Assembly: GCA_030220185.1 (NCBI GenBank)
Contig: JASPKZ010008348.1
Coordinates: forward strand, 248,001 to 312,000
DNA length: 64,000 nt
Reading direction: 5' to 3'
Source: Diploptera punctata
Taxonomy: Eukaryota; Arthropoda; Insecta; Blattodea; Blaberidae
Shown here: positions 62,219 through 64,000 of the stretch, one piece after another
Position numbering within the stretch: the stretch's first letter is position 1
Layout of the letters: each line of letters opens with the position of its first letter
Notes under the pieces: model-generated
Databases searched by the model: none
What the model saw: only the letters and a program-made list of their open reading frames with translations
Told to the model about the DNA's origin: nothing
Translations under genes and position numbers: made by a program

Positions 62219-62663
62219 ATAAAAAACAACACGCTTTATTAGAAGACCGAACAAAAAAAAAAGAAAAATAATTTCCAACACGCATGGGATAAAATTAAAG
62301 TGGTCAACAAAACAAAAATCATCTCCAACACATATAAAATAAAACTAGAGTTATCAACAAAAAGAAAACAATTTTACCATTAAACGCGTGGGGTGCTCTA
62401 CATCAATTAATATATTTGATAATAAACAGATATTGGTAAAAGTGAAGTCTCTAAGAAGAAAATGTAAAAATCATAAAAAGCGCCCAACGCTTTTGATGGT
62501 AAAATTATTTTCTTTTGTTGATAAGTCTAGTTTTATTCTATATGTGTTGGAGATGATTTTTTTGTTGACCACTTTAATTTTATCCCATGCGTGTTGGGAA
62601 TTAAAATTATTTTTCATTTTTTTGTTCGGTTTTCTAATAAAGCGTGTTGTTTTAGTTTTTTAA
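62219..62663. repeat. Foldback element with approximately 170-bp arms
   Basis: The left arm, about 62,222-62,388, and inverted right arm, about 62,494-62,663, share AACACGCTTTATTAGAA, CCGAACAAAAAAA, CAACACGCATGGGATAAAAT, TAAAGTGGTCAACAAAA, ATCATCTCCAACACATATA and TTTTACCAT. The loop is about 105 bp (GGGTGCTCTACATCAATTAA onward). The 91-codon frame on the right arm is a shadow. Confidence 0.85.
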
Positions 62664-62776
62664 AACTATTATTTATTTTTTAGTTTTAATATTTTACATA
62701 ATAAGATAAAAATGTAAATATCTTTAAATTGGATACTATTATAGTATGAGCTAAAATAATACTCTTCTAAAAAAAA

Positions 62777-62875
62777 TCTCCCAGCCGGGTTTGAACCAGC
62801 GACGTATGGATTACTGAAATTATGTACCACTAGAGTTCACCGCTCTACCAACTGAGCTCTTACAACGATTGACTA
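62777..62875 (-). tRNA. tRNA-like sequence (pseudo or retroposon head)
   Basis: The minus strand has GAGCTCAGTTGGTAGAGCGG (a good D arm and A box) and GCTGGTTCAAACCCGGC (a good T arm and B box). The segment between is about 38 nt, longer than a normal anticodon arm plus variable loop unless an intron is present. The acceptor strands GTTGTAA and TGGGAGA do not pair. So it is not a working tRNA gene; a tRNA-derived retroposon is more likely. Confidence 0.5.
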
Positions 62876-62919
62876 AACAGTCGACAAGTCCGCAACCTAT
62901 TATAACAGTTTTAATTTTT

Positions 62920-63262
62920 TTGATTTTCTGATGATTCTGGCCAGGATTTTAGAAACAAAATATGAAATTATTGTATTGTCACGGGTCCTTTACAAGTATA
63001 AAAAGTTTCAAGTCGATCCAATGTTTCTAAGTGGGTGAAAATCGTGTTCAAAGAATCCGTTACATAGATCCAGAGACACTTTTTTTCTGATGATTCTGAC
63101 CAGGATTTTAGAAAATAAATATGTAATTATTATATTGCCACGGGTCCTTTACAAGTATACGAAGTTTCAAGTCGATCCAATGATTTTAAGTGGGTGAAAA
63201 TCGCATTGAAAGATTCCGTTACATAGATAGATAGATACAGGTCAAGCTAATATAAAGCTTGT
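62920..63262 (+). repeat. Tandem duplicate of a 150-bp unit with GATA tail
   Basis: Units at about 62,928-63,075 and 63,085-63,235 share TTCTGATGATTCTG.CCAGGA, CACGGGTCCTTTACAAGTAT, AAGTTTCAAGTCGATCCAAT, AAGTGGGTGAAAATCG and GATTCCGTTACATAGAT. The second ends in GATA repeats, then CAGGTCAAGCTAATATAAAG. Likely a SINE or retroposon body, perhaps belonging to the tRNA-like head on the left, although that head is on the opposite strand. Confidence 0.65.
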
Positions 63263-63414
63263 AAAAATGTGTGGTTATGTTTAATCTGTTTATCCATATT
63301 TGATCATATTATTTATTGCCAAATAGGCTAGCAATATTGTAAGAACGCACCCTAATCGAGAAAAAGTTGAAACACATCACAAACTGTATATTATAACCAA
63401 CATTATTGGTTATT

Positions 63415-63753
63415 CGTCCACCGCTGTGGTCTCGAGGTAGCGTGCTGCCTTGTCACGCAGCGGGCCCGGGTTCGATTCCCGGTCGGGGCAGATTTCTGGG
63501 TGAGGTTTTTATCAGGGTTTTTCCTCACCTGTAAGACAAATGTCAGGAAAACTTTAAGGCCCAAACGGTCCCCGAAATCATATGGCCATCATCATCTTCC
63601 TTATCATTATCATCTTCATCATCCTTCACCGGTGTGGAAAGCAACGGGAAGCTACTATACCTACAATTTCCTAGTAAAGCTGCAAGCATAGTATGAAATG
63701 CTATGATTGCAGTGAAGCATCTGCCTTTGGGCAGAATTAATATGGGTGGATAG
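63415..63753 (+). mobile_element. SINE-2 inside element P
   Basis: Full length: GTCCACCGCTGTGGTCTCGA, GGTTCGATTCCCGG, CTGGGTGAGGTTTTTATC, GTAAGACAAATGTCAGGAAA, a CAT/CTT segment, CACCGGTGTGGAAAGCAACG, GCAGAATTAATATGGGTGG. P sequence on both sides (GGTTATT before, ATTAATTTTTTTAGGAAACA after) gives the empty site; the duplication is about 6 bp (TTATTC). Confidence 0.92.
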
Positions 63754-64000
63754 ATTATTCATTAATTTTTTTAGGAAACAATTCAGTAAAATCATTATTT
63801 AAAAACACAATTATTGAACACACACTTATCAAATGTGTAGTTCGAAGGAATTTGTTCATTATTTACTATATTCAACATATTTGTTCAGAGTCAGTTGCTG
63901 AAAAATAATGCTCTGATCTGTTCAGAAAATGATTGGTCATTGACTCCCATTTAAAGCATCAGTTAAATAGTCAAGCTAAATTGGACGTTATTATGCATGA

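Larger units (their letters stand above)
62066..63974 (+). mobile_element. Element P, copy 8, with three inserts
   Basis: Starts ATAAGTAATGTCACGAGCGA immediately after copy 7. The hairpin is shortened (ATTAATCAAGAGGGACATTA). P body to ACGGCGATATTTGAAAACAA at 62,218; then the foldback, a tRNA-like segment and a duplicated block to about 63,265; P again (TGTGTGGTTATGTTTAATCT to 63,414); SINE-2 to 63,753; P to the end AGCATCAGTTAAATAGTC at 63,974. Confidence 0.8.

Noticed and set aside
62388..62663. 91-codon frame with hydrophobic C-terminus
   Set aside because: Lies on one arm of a foldback; its reading frame is not kept on the other arm.

Overview
The window looks like intergenic or intronic DNA from a large, AT-rich insect genome, not from a microbe or virus. 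There are no operons and no long single-copy genes. The sequence is filled with long AAT/ATT, GAT and TA microsatellites, decayed non-LTR retrotransposons (LINEs), tRNA-derived SINEs, Helitrons, hAT, Tc1/mariner and piggyBac-type elements, Penelope-like remnants and several long palindromes. Two LINE protein tails (the GKPEGKRPVGRP type and the GRRDVGRP type) and the SINE heads with a CPDRGSNPGP-like reading frame resemble sequences I know from cockroaches and related Polyneoptera. A blattodean host is an inference; no search was run. | Names used here. LINE-A: C-terminus LNWYGHV..RM..ERL, 3' tail of AATA repeats. LINE-B: LEVNINKTKYMVTHRN and GKPEGKRPVGRP, 3' tail of GTTA repeats; at least ten pieces. 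LINE-C: KTKIMAFRGRDPVRSKI, GAT or TA tail, with relatives called C'. LINE-D: one 2.8-kb copy with an ATT tail. LINE-E and LINE-F: short C-terminal pieces. SINE-1, -2, -3, -5 and -6: separate tRNA-derived families. Element P: eight copies of a 0.6-1.9 kb non-autonomous element with a terminal hairpin. Hel-1 and Hel-2: non-autonomous Helitrons. G, H and R: unclassified repeats. | Layout. 1-6.8 kb: LINE pieces A, B, A, C, A, then a LINE 5' end, with an R retroposon inside a LINE. 6.8-14.1 kb: P, G, R, SINE-3, LINE-F, LINE-B, LINE-C', P, SINE-1. 14.2-17.9 kb: a 541-bp palindrome, Hel-2, a possible hAT shell holding a Penelope-like fragment, a small MITE and a P copy. 18-23.3 kb: microsatellites, SINE-2, a Helitron inside LINE-A, repeat H, a palindromic mariner-like element, LINE-B. 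23.3-26 kb: the least annotated stretch. 26-33 kb: Hel-1, a hAT with a BED finger, Hel-2 carrying a 380-bp palindrome, LINE-B, a tRNA-like cloverleaf, SINE-2, LINE-A with SINE-1, LINE-E. 33-37 kb: P, then LINE-D. 37-45 kb: G with a LINE inside, a GC-rich possible exon, Hel-2 split by LINE-B, Hel-1, a foldback, H, LINE-B, tandem P copies. 45-50 kb: LINE-A, SINE-5, LINE-B, a TA-flanked TIR element, SINE-3. 50.7-54.2 kb: the most complete LINE (C), carrying a piggyBac-like MITE. 54.2-64 kb: SINE-2, LINE-C', SINE-6, a Penelope-like C-terminus, LINE-B, a hAT containing a broken Tc3 transposon, and two P copies carrying a MITE, a foldback and a SINE. | No gene system acts together here. Every recognised reading frame is a transposon protein or its ruin, and none is intact. 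The value of the window is in its nested insertions, which give relative ages and exact element ends, and in several palindromic elements that may be undescribed. The only hints of host sequence are a GC-rich block with splice-like ends (37,661-37,827) and a few short open frames.
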